A stretch of 64,000 bases of DNA from Secundilactobacillus similis DSM 23365 = JCM 2765 (lineage in GTDB: Bacteria; Bacillota; Bacilli; Lactobacillales; Lactobacillaceae): contig NZ_BBAD01000003.1 of the NCBI RefSeq assembly GCF_001311075.1, positions 1-64,000 of the forward strand, read 5' to 3'. Position 1 is the first letter of the stretch; the number at the start of each line of letters is the position of its first letter. This document shows positions 46,443 to 55,973 of the stretch, one piece after another. A program made the translations under genes and the position numbers. The notes under the pieces are model-generated. The model was not told the DNA's origin, did no database searches, and saw nothing but the letters and a program-made list of their open reading frames with translations.

Positions 46443-47311
46443 TTGATTATTGACGGTAAAGCCTTATCCAATCAGTTAGACGTAAACATGAAGCAGGAGG
46501 TGGCTGATTTAAACGCCACTGGCCTGTACCCGACTTTAGTTGTGATCATTGTCGGCAACGATCCCGCCAGCCAGATCTACGTACGTAACAAGCACCGTAA
46601 GGCCGTGAAGCTCGGCATCCGTTCCATCATTGAACGCAAGCCAGCCGACATGACACAGGCTGATTTATTGGCGTTGATTGCCAAATACAACGCGGATGAC
46701 CAAGTTCACGGCATCCTTGTTCAACTGCCATTACCAAAACAAATCGACGAAACCGCCGTGATTCGCGCCATTGACGTGAAAAAAGACGTTGACGGGTTCA
46801 GTCCCGAAAACGTCGGTAAGCTATTTGCTAACAGTCACGAGCACTATCCCGTTTCCTGCACGCCAAAGGGCATTATGACGATGCTTGACCACTACAACGT
46901 TAATCCAGAGGCAAGCACGCCGTCATCGTTGGTGACTCCAACATCGTTGGCCGGCCAATGGGGGCCTTGTTACTGAACGCGGGCGCTACGGTGACGTACA
47001 CCCATATTTTGACGCAGGACCTATCATCATTTACCCGTACCGCTGACATTTTGGTCGTAGCTACCGGTGTTGCGCACCTCATTAAAGCAGGGGATATCAA
47101 ACCCGGCGCGACCGTTATCGACGTTGGCATGGATCGCGATGAAAATGGCAAGCTGGTCGGTGACGTGGATTATGATAACGCCGTAAGAGTTGCCGGTAAT
47201 ATCACCCCAGTTCCCGGCGGCGTTGGCCCCATGACCATCACCACTCTGATGCAGCAAACCATCGAACTCGCCAAGGTCGCTAATCGCCGAGTCCTTACTT
47301 CCGTTCATTAA
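46443..47311 (+). pseudogene. folD: Bifunctional methylenetetrahydrofolate dehydrogenase/cyclohydrolase FolD, frameshifted
   Basis: FolD interconverts methylene-, methenyl- and formyl-tetrahydrofolate for purine and formyl-Met synthesis. The restored protein is about 289 aa from TTG 46443 (an in-frame GTG lies 12 bases upstream). Frame 1 has the catalytic Tyr/Lys region (SQIYVRNKHRKAVKLGI), the Gln-Leu-Pro-Leu-Pro signature (GILVQLPLPK) and DVDGF. Frame 2 continues with [19 protein letters not shown] and [10 protein letters not shown]. One G at about 46910 (GAGGCAAG to GAGGGCAAG) restores [21 protein letters not shown]. As folD is normally required, this break is strong evidence of sequencing error. 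Confidence 0.9.
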
Positions 47312-47406
47312 TTTTAGTTAAGTTTTGAACATCGCTATTCTCATTTAAGTATAGTAAAATGTTTATTGTAGCTTAATTTTAAGTTAATTAACGGAAGGAT
47401 GACGAC

Positions 47407-48768
47407 ATGAAACGACAACTTAACGCCGGGCAGATCCAAATGATTGCCATCGGCGGGACCATTGGGGTGGGACTCTTCATGGGTTCCGCGTCAACGATCA
47501 AGTGGACCGGTCCCTCAGTCCTATTGGCGTACGCCGTCTCCGGATTGGCCCTGTACTTTATTATGCGGGCCTTCGGTGAAATGCTGTACGTTGATCCTGA
47601 CACCGGTTCGTTTGCGAAATTTGCGTCCGAATATATGCATCCGTTCTTTGGCTACCTTACTGCTTGGAGTAACATCTTCCAGTGGGTTGCCATTGGGATG
47701 AGCGAAATGATTGCGATTGGGAACTACGTCAAATTCTGGTGGCCGGATCTACCGGGCTGGATTCCGGGGTTGATTGCCATCGTCACGCTGTGTTTGGCTA
47801 ACCTCGTTTCTGTGAAGACCTTTGGGAATCTAGAATTTTGGTTCTCACTGATCAAAGTGGTAACCATCGTCTTGATGATCATCGTTGGTCTTGGCTTGAT
47901 CCTGTTTGGCTTTGGGAATGGCGGTCACGCGATTGGATTTAGTAACCTCTGGCGTCATGGGGTATTTACCGGTGGCGTGAAAGGCTTTGTGTTTGCATTA
48001 TCCATCGTGCTGGCATCCTATCAAGGGATTGAGTTTATCGGTATCGCGGTAGGGGAAGCGCATAATCCACAAACTGCACTGGTTCGAGCGATTCGCTCAA
48101 CGGTCTCTCGAATCCTGATTTTCTACATCGGGGCAATCTTTGTGATTTTGTGTATCTACCCATGGGACAAATTAGGTCAAATTGGTTCACCGTTCGTTGA
48201 AACCTTTGCGAAGGTCGGCATCACTGCCGCAGCTACGATCATCAACTTCGTGGTTATCACGGCGGCCTTATCTGGCGCCAACTCCGGCATTTACAGTACT
48301 AGCCGAATGATGTACACGTTGGCGAATAATCACCAACTGCCGCGTAAGTTTGCGTTGTTGAACCGTCACGGGGTGCCACTGTACGCCATCATGACGATTG
48401 CGTTTGGCATCTTTCTCGGGGTCATTTTAAACATGACGCTGCCACACTTCATTAAGGACGCCAGTGACATCTTCGTTCTAGTTTACAGTTCGAGTGTGCT
48501 ACCCGGAATGGTACCGTGGTTCGTGATTTTGATCAGTCAACTCAAGTTCCGCAAGCAACATCCCGACATCATCGCTAACCATCCATTCAAGATGCCGTTA
48601 GCCCCATTTTCAAACTACATCACCATTGCGTTTCTCTGTGTCACCTTAGTGTTCATGGTTTTAAATCCCGAAACGCGAATTCCAGTCTTCATCGGAATCG
48701 CCTTTCTGGCCTTCATTTCCTTGACCTACTGGTTGAACCGGAAACGTTGGGCTGCTGAAAATGATTAA
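47407..48768 (+). CDS. APC-family amino acid permease
   Basis: 453 aa, 12 predicted helices. It has the amino acid transporter (AAT) family start: GQIQMIAIGGTIGVGLFMGSA in helix 1 with the unwound GTIGVG substrate site, then ALYFIMRAFGEML, helix 6 SYQGIEFIGIAVGEA, and SGANSGIYSTSRMMYTLA. These proteins import amino acids with protons. The closest overall layout is that of CycA/AnsP/GabP-like carriers (alanine, serine, glycine, asparagine), but the substrate cannot be fixed. Own promoter and terminator. It lies 95 bp after folD but with a clear gap containing TATAGT-like sequence. Confidence 0.88.
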   Translation: MKRQLNAGQIQMIAIGGTIGVGLFMGSASTIKWTGPSVLLAYAVSGLALYFIMRAFGEMLYVDPDTGSFAKFASEYMHPFFGYLTAWSNIFQWVAIGMSEMIAIGNYVKFWWPDLPGWIPGLIAIVTLCLANLVSVKTFGNLEFWFSLIKVVTIVLMIIVGLGLILFGFGNGGHAIGFSNLWRHGVFTGGVKGFVFALSIVLASYQGIEFIGIAVGEAHNPQTALVRAIRSTVSRILIFYIGAIFVILCIYPWDKLGQIGSPFVETFAKVGITAAATIINFVVITAALSGANSGIYSTSRMMYTLANNHQLPRKFALLNRHGVPLYAIMTIAFGIFLGVILNMTLPHFIKDASDIFVLVYSSSVLPGMVPWFVILISQLKFRKQHPDIIANHPFKMPLAPFSNYITIAFLCVTLVFMVLNPETRIPVFIGIAFLAFISLTYWLNRKRWAAEND

Positions 48769-48781
48769 TTAAATTAAATTC

Positions 48782-48837
48782 AAATAGCGCTCAAGCAGCT
48801 ACCGTCAGTTGACGGGGAGGTGCTTGAGCGCTATTTT
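48782..48837 (+). terminator. Terminator of permease gene
   Basis: AAATAGCGCTCAAGCA/TGCTTGAGCGCTATTT, inner stem CCGTC/GACGG. Confidence 0.85.
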
Positions 48838-48900
48838 TGTGTGCTTCAGAAAAAATGGTCGTTGAATAAAGCAAATGGTCATGATGCCACGTAATTAAAA

Positions 48901-48931
48901 AACAGCTGACCCCGTTGGAAGGTCAGCTGTT
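48901..48931. other. Isolated hairpin in 454-bp gene-free gap
   Basis: AACAGCTGACC/GGTCAGCTGTT, 11-bp stem, without T-tail. The rest of 48838-49222 shows no gene; A/T-rich promoter-like sequence precedes 49223. Confidence 0.5.
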
Positions 48932-49222
48932 AGTCATCCGTCGAAGGACTCGTAATGATCATTACGCCTTAAGTTTATCATCTAAAAAGTTAGTTGTGCT
49001 AAAAAACTATTGTTCACAACGGAAGTTCAATGGTTCAACTAATGACAATTGGAGGGATGATGGTATTTCCATAATTTTTATAATTTTACTTTAATTCATT
49101 GCCATGGTTTTCACGGCATTATGCCGGTAAATCAATAGTTTACGCCCTTGATGACTCAAGTTTTTATATATTCTATTTTATTAATCTGTTAGAGTTAATT
49201 TATCAATGAAAGGGGTATCATC

Positions 49223-50824
49223 ATGAAAAGTAGATATTTAGTATTAACTGCCGCCACCGCATTAACAATTTGCGGCGCTCCAACGGTCAATGCCAAGACC
49301 AAGACCGTCAACTTGAAGGTCACTACGTTAAAATTCGGGGCGAAGACGATTTCTGGAAAGGCCACACCCGGCGCGAAAATTCGAGTGACGCGGTATGCTA
49401 AGACGTATGCGACGGGGAAGGCAACCAAGCAGGGGACGTTTAAGTTTAAAGCCAAGGTTAAGCTCAAAGGTGGCTGGCATTATAAGGTGGTGGCTACTAA
49501 GAAGGGGTATCAGAGTAAGGTGTTGAAGCGTTATGTTGTTAAGCCTAAGACGACCGCTAAAACTAACCAGCAAATTACGGCACTACAAAGTCAGATCAAT
49601 GCATTGCAGCAACAATTGGCTCAATTGGGTAACACAAACAATACGGATGTATCGGTACAATCGAGTGATTTAAAGAATCAGATTGCTAGTTTGAAAAATG
49701 AATTGGCTGCTGTTCAGGCGAAAGTGGCGCAGAGCAAGGCTGGTAACAAATCAAATAATTTTTCAAAAGATACAACTGAACTAGATAACGAAAGGCCAAC
49801 AGTTCCATTCGATGAAAAAACAACAGAATATTATATCTATCCATACGGAAAAATCTATATGTATCCAGATATGGAGCGAAAAGGGCAGGCTGAGATTCTT
49901 ACACAGGGAACTGATTCGGAATCAAAAATGATAACTGTTCAGATATATGGCCATTTACCAAAACCTGAAAACAATAAAGAACTCCCCTCATGGTATAACA
50001 CTAATTACCCGTCATCAAAATTTGGCACAATGTTGATTGAAGTTAACGGTAAAAAGCGCTATGTGCAAATGGATTCGTTAAAAGGTCTTGCAGTTGGAGA
50101 TTCCTATTACCGCTTGACTAATTTACCTGATGATCTAGGCACTGGAACGATGAAACCTGATGAGGTTAAATTTACGCATTCACCTATGGACGGTGCTCGT
50201 TGGACACAAATTACCATGAACGGTACAAACGGTAACGAGAAGTATTGGTATTACCATGCTGATACTAAGAGTTGGGATAACGAATGGCATTCTACAAGTT
50301 CTAACATCGATAAAGATAATGAAACTGATACTACTGACCCATTCTCAGGTACACCAACCGAATACTATATTGAAGGATACGGTGATTTTTATTTATTTCC
50401 CGATAGACAAGCCCAGGGATACGCTACAAAAATTATGAATTCACCTCGTAATGATGCAGACAGAATTAAGAGTATTAAGGTATTCGGACAGTTACCACCT
50501 GTAAAAAATAACGAAACCTTGCCGTACTGGAACGCAGATAATCATGTTCATACACTCCCAGTAGAAATTAACGGCCAACAAGGGTACGTTCCAGATTATG
50601 TTGTAAGTCAAATTGCTGTAAATACCAGTTATTATTGCCTTTCAAATCTACCTGATGATGTTGGTTGGGGAACCATCGAACCAAAAGATGTAAGTTTTAA
50701 ATTTCCACTGGCAAATGATGCTCATTATAAACAATACAGTTTGAACGCTAAGTATGGTGTTACAATTCAATGGCGCTATAATGCCACAACCAAAACTTGG
50801 CAAAACATGGATCTTAGCAAATAA
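49223..50824 (+). CDS. Modular secreted protein: Ig-like domain, coiled coil, duplicated C-terminal module
   Basis: 533 aa, ATG behind GAAAGGGG. A signal peptide (cleavage after VNA, about 24) is followed by a bacterial Ig-like beta domain (about 26-107, with ATPGAKIRVTRY and GTFKFKAKVKLKGG). A short coiled coil comes next (about 115-175: ITALQSQINALQQQLAQL), then two related modules of about 150 aa. These modules begin TEYYIYPYGKIYMYPD and TEYYIEGYGDFYLFPD and share NLPDD.GxGTxxPxxVxF near their ends. No anchor, so secreted or bound non-covalently. The last two thirds are visibly more A/T-rich than the first third, suggesting domain shuffling. Function unknown; surface binding plausible. Confidence 0.75.
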   Translation: MKSRYLVLTAATALTICGAPTVNAKTKTVNLKVTTLKFGAKTISGKATPGAKIRVTRYAKTYATGKATKQGTFKFKAKVKLKGGWHYKVVATKKGYQSKVLKRYVVKPKTTAKTNQQITALQSQINALQQQLAQLGNTNNTDVSVQSSDLKNQIASLKNELAAVQAKVAQSKAGNKSNNFSKDTTELDNERPTVPFDEKTTEYYIYPYGKIYMYPDMERKGQAEILTQGTDSESKMITVQIYGHLPKPENNKELPSWYNTNYPSSKFGTMLIEVNGKKRYVQMDSLKGLAVGDSYYRLTNLPDDLGTGTMKPDEVKFTHSPMDGARWTQITMNGTNGNEKYWYYHADTKSWDNEWHSTSSNIDKDNETDTTDPFSGTPTEYYIEGYGDFYLFPDRQAQGYATKIMNSPRNDADRIKSIKVFGQLPPVKNNETLPYWNADNHVHTLPVEINGQQGYVPDYVVSQIAVNTSYYCLSNLPDDVGWGTIEPKDVSFKFPLANDAHYKQYSLNAKYGVTIQWRYNATTKTWQNMDLSK

Positions 50825-50921
50825 CGCTTTAAGCAACGCATCAAACAATCAACTACCTAAAATTTATAGATAGATAATGCTATAATAAGATATCTTGATA
50901 AGATTAGGGGATGAATCAAAG

Positions 50922-51374
50922 ATGGGATTGAATAAGCACGTTAAAGCCTTGTTCTTGGGAGTAGTTGCTTCAACTGGCCTATTGATTGGCGTTAGCACTG
51001 CCGGAACTACAACTGCCCATGCGACAACTTGGCACAAGGGTACGCCAGTTGCGTTACGAGGAACTTGGGAAACTAAACCGGTTTCTCAATATAAGTTCCG
51101 TTATAACTTTATCTTAGGTAAATCAACGCTATCAAGTGGCGGTGGCCCTGGTGATGGGACGCATCTAAAGCAGACTGCTTATCACCACAAGGCCGGTAGT
51201 CGTTATTACTACGTTCGCGGACATGAATGGTTGTATACTGCTGGTCATGACATATACTATTATCGCTTCTACAAAGTTGGTAATAAGTTCAAAGCCACCA
51301 ACTATCTCATTTATCACAATAGCAAGTTTACCAAGGGTTATGGTCCCGAAGGCCATCTATACTACAAACAATAA
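50922..51374 (+). CDS. Small secreted protein, unknown function
   Basis: 150 aa from ATG 50922. Upstream in-frame starts would put acidic residues before the signal sequence, so I prefer MGLNKHVKALFLG. The signal peptide ends AHA (about 35); the mature part is Tyr/His/Gly-rich and basic (RYYYVRGHEW, DIYYYRFYKVG). It is the same size and kind as the product of 7075, sharing a TTW/Y-hK-G start to the mature protein, so both may belong to one loose family of secreted lactobacillar proteins. No enzyme motif seen. Confidence 0.7.
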   Translation: MGLNKHVKALFLGVVASTGLLIGVSTAGTTTAHATTWHKGTPVALRGTWETKPVSQYKFRYNFILGKSTLSSGGGPGDGTHLKQTAYHHKAGSRYYYVRGHEWLYTAGHDIYYYRFYKVGNKFKATNYLIYHNSKFTKGYGPEGHLYYKQ

Positions 51375-51452
51375 CTTGAACAACAAATGACTCAGCTCTC
51401 ACCCTCGAGACTGGGTCGTTTTTGCGTGTTCGTACCCACTTTTCAAGAATAG

Positions 51453-51481
51453 TTGACTATCAGAACATACGTTCGTATAAT
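51453..51481 (+). promoter_or_regulatory. SOS promoter with LexA box in the spacer
   Basis: TTGACT (51453-51458), 17-base spacer, TATAAT (51476-51481). The spacer contains AGAACATACGTTCG (51462-51475), whose complement CGAACGTATGTTCT fits the LexA consensus at 13 of 14 positions. Confidence 0.85.
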
Positions 51482-51501
51482 ATATTCAAGAGGTGGTTGG
51501 G

Positions 51502-51818
51502 ATGATAAAGGAATCTAGGCAACTGAAGGCCCAATATGATTACTACTTTCTACGTGAGTATCGTTTCCGCTATTGGTTACTAGTAGTTGATAATCATTTC
51601 TTCGACCAGTACTACTTCTTTCTCGAAAAGCAGAAACTGGGAACGGCGCTCTTACATTCGCACGAGTTGCTAGCAATTCCCAGAGATAAGCCTTATACGA
51701 ACACGTACTAGCCGACTTGCACTCATTTTCAGCGTTAACGATCTATTACCGCAACACGCATCAGCTTATCCATCCGACCAGAGACATCACTAACGATCCC
51801 ATTCACGGCCATGGATAA
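51502..51818 (+). pseudogene. Small SOS-operon protein, frameshifted
   Basis: ATG 51502 after GAGGTGG. The first frame gives MIKESRQLKAQYDYYFLREYRF and ends after 69 aa. One base added near 51704 continues it to 51818 (VLADLHSFSALTIYYRNTHQ), 105 aa in total. Basic, Tyr/Phe-rich, no signal peptide. First gene after the LexA-controlled promoter, ahead of yolD and the Y-family polymerase. No family recognised. Such small first genes in UvrX operons may be polymerase accessory or regulatory proteins; that is inference from position only. Confidence 0.6.
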
Positions 51819-51851
51819 GATTGACAGATTAAGTTTAAAGGGGTGATCAGC

Positions 51852-52226
51852 ATGATTCACGAAGTACCTAAAGAAAAATGGCTATACCGCGACCGCGGAA
51901 TGGTGAAATGGCTGGGCTTTTTCATGTCTGATCACACCAACTTTATGGATCAGGAGCGCGCCAATGAACAAGCGTTAACGCGGTTACCTCAACAACCAGC
52001 CGAAACAATTGATTCACTGCTACAGCAAAGCTGGGAACACACTAAGACCGTTAATTTACAAATTGAGGTCAGTAATCATCTAGCCAACCATCAGGGAATC
52101 ATCATCGGGTTTGAACGGCCCTTTGTTTTTTTACAGACGGATACCGGCATGCTGACGATTTTATTTAACGCGATTCGCCACGCGGAACTAATCAAACGGG
52201 AAAAGTGGTGGGTGCAAGATGTTTGA
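51852..52226 (+). CDS. YolD-like protein
   Basis: 124 aa from ATG 51852 behind AAAGGGGTG. It carries the YolD-type features: DRGMVKWLGFFMSDH near the start, and a C-terminal half with an SH3-like strand pattern (GIIIGFERPFVFLQTDTGMLTILF, in two parts). YolD proteins are nearly always encoded directly before UvrX/YqjW-type polymerases and are proposed to act like UmuD. Here the genes overlap by 8 bp, so translation is coupled. SOS-induced through the box at 51462. Confidence 0.85.
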   Translation: MIHEVPKEKWLYRDRGMVKWLGFFMSDHTNFMDQERANEQALTRLPQQPAETIDSLLQQSWEHTKTVNLQIEVSNHLANHQGIIIGFERPFVFLQTDTGMLTILFNAIRHAELIKREKWWVQDV

Positions 52227-53513
52227 GACGCCCTTATCAGATCCTGATTACCTACCCGTTCACGATGTCATGTGCATCGACTGCAAATCGTTCTATGCGT
52301 CAACTGAAGCCATCAAACGCGGTGAATTTCCAACCTCCGCCAAGATTGCAGTCCTGTCACGTGAGGAGTCTAGTGGTGGTTTAATCCTAGCGGCGAGTCC
52401 CTACAGCAAACAGACCTATGGGGTCAAACTGGGAACGCGTCGCTTTGAACTCAACGACACCATGAACCTTGAACTGGTCGAGCCACATATGCAGGACTAC
52501 ATCAAACTCAACTACCGCATTAACACCATTTACCGCCAGTTCACTGATGACGCGCACTGGTTTCCGTATTCGATCGACGAATCCTTTATCGACGTCAGTG
52601 CCAGCCACCGCCTGTTTGGTGATAATCGAGCGATTGCGCGTCAAATTCAGCAACGGGTCTTCAACCAGACAGGAATCATTACCACGATTGGCATTGGCCC
52701 GAATCCATTGATGGCAAAGCTGGCATTAGATAACGATGCTAAGCGACAGGCGCCTTGGATTGCTGAATGGGGGTATGAGCGGGTACCAGAAACCATTTGG
52801 GCGATTCCGAAGCTTACTGATATGTGGGGGATTGGGGATAAAATTGCGAAGCGCCTGAACGCCATCGGTATTTTTAGCGTGAACGAATTGGCGCACGCCG
52901 ATATCAAGCGCTTAAAGCGCCAATTCGGCGTTCTAGGTGAACAGCTTTACTACCAAGCATGGGGCATCGATTATTCGGATCTCAGTAAAAAATACGTCCC
53001 CCGTAGCGATAACAAGGGCTACGGTAACTCCCAAATTCTGATGCGTGATTACACGAACCCACGCGAACTAGAAACGGTCCTCGCTGAAGTTGCGGATCAG
53101 GTCGCTACTCGGTTACGCGACCATCACGTCGTCAGTGAACTGGTCAGTTTATCGATTGGCTTTGCAGATACCGATAAAGCCGGTAAAACCCGATTCTCGG
53201 CTCAAATGCACGTGGAAGCAACCAATGATACCCGCCAGCTCACTGAAGCCATCTGGTACCTCCTATATGCTAAGTGGGATGCAGTCCAGTGCGCTCGGTT
53301 GGGGTACGGTGCGCTAAGGTCTCTCAGCAACGACTGATTCAGTTTTCATTATTTGAGGACCCGGCATTAACGTTACATAAGCAGCAACTAGCGATTACGA
53401 TTGACCGTATCCGGAAGAAATACGGGTATAAGGCGCTGGTTCGCGCGTCATCGTTGACTGCGGGTGGCACAGCAATTGAACGGAGTGGGTTGGTTGGGGG
53501 ACACCATGCATAA
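52219..53513 (+). pseudogene. Y-family translesion DNA polymerase (UmuC/UvrX type), frameshifted
   Basis: Restored length is 431 aa, normal for the family. Frame 1 holds the palm active site (VMCIDCKSFYAS with the first metal Asp, and YSIDESFIDVS with the Asp-Glu pair), TTIGIGPNPLMAKLALD, a helix-hairpin-helix-like WGIGDKIAKRLNAIGI and most of the little finger. After the break near 53288 frame 2 gives PVRSVGVRCAKVSQQRLIQFSLFED, whose QFSLFED is a likely beta-clamp-binding segment. One added C (GTCCAG to GTCCCAG) restores AVPVRSVGV. It performs error-prone bypass of DNA damage under SOS control with YolD. The break is probably not biological. Confidence 0.88.
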
Positions 53514-53624
53514 TTGATGGTATTAGGTCTCGTTTCACATACGCTCACTGGAAATTTCACCCATTATGATAAACTGGATAGGTAAGGATTCCGTGAATAT
53601 CCAAGAAGCTGGAGGCCAACCACC

Positions 53625-54539
53625 ATGAATTTTGAACAATTACTCTACACCGAAGTCCTGTCTCAGCATAACTCGATGCAAAAGGCTGCGGATGCCCTGC
53701 ATATCAGCAAATCCGGTTTGAGTGGCGCCATCAGTCAGTTAGAAACTGAGCTGGGCGTACAACTCTTCGACAAATCGACCAGTGGAACCAAATTAACGCC
53801 TGAAGGCCGCCAATTACTATCATCGGTTTCCGATATTTTGCGCGATAAAAATCAACTCGAAAACATCGCTTCGGTGGTTGCTAGTCCCCAAGAGCATCAA
53901 AGCTTGTCCATTCAATACATGAACATTATGCTTAAGCCATTCATGACCACTTTTATTGATGGTTACTCGACCAAGTATCACAATTTGCAGTTGAACATCA
54001 GCTGTCACGAATTCAGCTCGATTGTCCATCGTGTAGCGAATCAAGAGATTGATGCTGGGTTCGTCGCCATTAGCAGTGCTTTAGATGACTCAATTGCTGA
54101 TTTAGAATTCACACCGGTCAGCACCAGCAAGTTAGTCCTGATGTGTGCGCCGGATAATGAGCTGACGCATTTAAATCGACCAATTACAATGGCGGATCTA
54201 AAAACGCAGCGATTCAGCATGTTTAACGATGAGTTCCATGATAGATTGTTTGACCGCCTACAATTTCAATGTGGGCCACTGCCACTGATTGCTAGAATCG
54301 ACGACTCTTGGGCAATGGAACAGGTCGTGACGAAATTAAATACGGTCTGCTTTGGCCGCGTCTTTCAAGGCAACCTTTCCAGCACCAACGAGCTTTCCAA
54401 TTTAAGCTGGATCGACGTCAGCAACATTATCGATGACACCTTTGTGCTTGGCTGGTTGACCAATCCGAACCACAAATTATCAGAACAGGCCCGCAGCTTG
54501 ATCGATGAAATAAGTGCACAACTAAAAAAGAATGCCTGA
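53625..54539 (+). CDS. LysR-family transcriptional regulator
   Basis: 304 aa: N-terminal HTH (NSMQKAADALHISKSGLSGAISQLE) and LysR effector domain. GGAGG precedes the ATG. It is convergent with the Old Yellow Enzyme gene at 54563 and shares a terminator, so it need not regulate it. It has no divergent neighbour in good geometry; the next gene to the left is the polymerase, same strand. Target and effector unknown. The HTH departs from the usual STQPALS pattern (HISKSGLSGAIS), though this is within family variation. Confidence 0.88.
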   Translation: MNFEQLLYTEVLSQHNSMQKAADALHISKSGLSGAISQLETELGVQLFDKSTSGTKLTPEGRQLLSSVSDILRDKNQLENIASVVASPQEHQSLSIQYMNIMLKPFMTTFIDGYSTKYHNLQLNISCHEFSSIVHRVANQEIDAGFVAISSALDDSIADLEFTPVSTSKLVLMCAPDNELTHLNRPITMADLKTQRFSMFNDEFHDRLFDRLQFQCGPLPLIARIDDSWAMEQVVTKLNTVCFGRVFQGNLSSTNELSNLSWIDVSNIIDDTFVLGWLTNPNHKLSEQARSLIDEISAQLKKNA

Positions 54540-54554
54540 CTGGCATTCTTTTTT
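54524..54554. terminator. Bidirectional terminator
   Basis: AAGAATGCC-TGACT-GGCATTCTT with T7; the left arm overlaps the last LysR codons. Confidence 0.8.
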
Positions 54555-54562
54555 TGCGTAAC

Positions 54563-55747
54563 TTATTTAGTCCCATCATGAGTCACAGCATCAGAAAGCT
54601 TAACATCCGTTAACGTTTGCAAGTAATCCGTGCCCGGCATTGCAAAGTAAGGGGTGTTCGCTAGTAACTGAATCAATCCCGGTGTGAGCTTTGATGCATC
54701 AACCGATTCTTTGTTGAATTCTAACAAAATATCGTCAGCGTGACCCGTTTTGATCTTTTCAGCAATTTGTGGGTCAATTAAGGTTGCTCGACCAAGGGCT
54801 GCAATGTCAACGTAGTTTAAAACATCTTCCATTTTAGCAACTGTATTGAGGCCACCAGCAATCATCAATAGGGCAGGTGCTTTAACACCAGTCCCTAGTA
54901 ATTGGGCAAAATTCTGGTCCGAATCAGTTGGCGTTTTGGCATAATCATTCGTTGATAGGTGAACGTAGTCAAATTCAAATAATTCAGTCAATTTTTGAAC
55001 CAGTTGCTGTGATTCGTGCCAAGTGTAGCCAACGTTTTCACCATGAATTTCTTCCGGACTGATCCGGTAACCGACGATAAAGTCATCAGGTGCGTAGGCC
55101 TTAACGGTCTTAAAGACCTCGCGAGACACTTCAATCGCAAAATTCATCCGTTTCTCTAAGCTACCACCCCAAAAATCGGTCCGATGGTTAGAAAAAGCAG
55201 AGAAGAATTCCTGAAGCAAGTAGTGGTTAGCCCCGTGAATCTCAATGCCATCAAAGCCACAGTCAATGGCACGCTTCGTGGCGGCGCCAAAATCATGAAC
55301 AATATCCCAAACTTCATCTTCGGTCAATTCATGCAACGGGTAGTCGATCCATGGGAAGTCCATGTCAGTTGGTACCTCAACTCGGCCACCTAACTCGTAA
55401 CGGTACTGTGCTTCACGTCCAGAATGAACGATTTGCAGGATTGCTTTGTTACCATCTTTCTTTAGACCATCGGCAATTCGCTTAAAGCCGGGTTTGAAAT
55501 CATCGTTGTAGATTGCTAACTGTTCACGATCCGGGGCCCAAGAACGAGATGGACCACCGTTAGGGCTAACACTGGTGTATTCGACGATGACCATTCCAGC
55601 GGACTTAGAACGCGCACTATAGTAATCAATCGTATCCTGAGTGACTTTTTCGTCTGAACCACTATTTGTTAACATTGGTGATTGGGCGATTCGAGTATCA
55701 ATCGTTGCACCGTGGCGAAAAGTAACAGTATCGGTGAGTTTTTTCAT
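54563..55747 (-). CDS. Old Yellow Enzyme-family NADH-dependent flavin oxidoreductase
   Basis: 394 aa, FMN-binding TIM barrel. Motifs: RIAQSPMLTNSG near the start, LQIVHSGREAQ, the active-site segment GFDGIEIHGANHYLLQEF with the His/Asn pair, and AALGRATLIDPQIA at the phosphate-binding end. The FadH/YqiG-like group reduces activated alkenes such as enoates and quinones with NAD(P)H. AGGAGG before the ATG. A second member lies at 57016 with about half the residues alike by eye. The LysR gene at 55974 is upstream on the same strand. Confidence 0.9.
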   Translation of the reverse strand: MKKLTDTVTFRHGATIDTRIAQSPMLTNSGSDEKVTQDTIDYYSARSKSAGMVIVEYTSVSPNGGPSRSWAPDREQLAIYNDDFKPGFKRIADGLKKDGNKAILQIVHSGREAQYRYELGGRVEVPTDMDFPWIDYPLHELTEDEVWDIVHDFGAATKRAIDCGFDGIEIHGANHYLLQEFFSAFSNHRTDFWGGSLEKRMNFAIEVSREVFKTVKAYAPDDFIVGYRISPEEIHGENVGYTWHESQQLVQKLTELFEFDYVHLSTNDYAKTPTDSDQNFAQLLGTGVKAPALLMIAGGLNTVAKMEDVLNYVDIAALGRATLIDPQIAEKIKTGHADDILLEFNKESVDASKLTPGLIQLLANTPYFAMPGTDYLQTLTDVKLSDAVTHDGTK

Positions 55748-55833
55748 GATTGAAGCCTCCTGTATTTAATACACCAAGTGTATCTTTTCACAAGTAGCTT
55801 GGGAATATCGAGAAAGCGGTCGGGGTGTTCAGG

Positions 55834-55852
55834 TTTGGTGAACACCTAAAAA
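55834..55852. repeat. 19-bp repeat, left copy
   Basis: TTTGGTGAACACCTAAAAA, identical in the same orientation to 63341-63359, 7.5 kb away. Here it also forms an 8-bp stem with GGTGTTCA at 55824-55831. Confidence 0.6.
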
Positions 55853-55973
55853 TTAATAATTGAATTGCTATTTTTAAATTAAATCGTTAGGTTGCTGAGT
55901 AATGGCTATTACTCTCCTCGATAAAAACATTATCATTCCTGATGTGACGGCATCAATAATTATTTAAATTCTG

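Noticed and set aside
55824-55846. Terminator of the 55974 LysR gene
   Set aside because: The stem has no T-run on the minus strand in the required position; treated as part of the 19-bp repeat.
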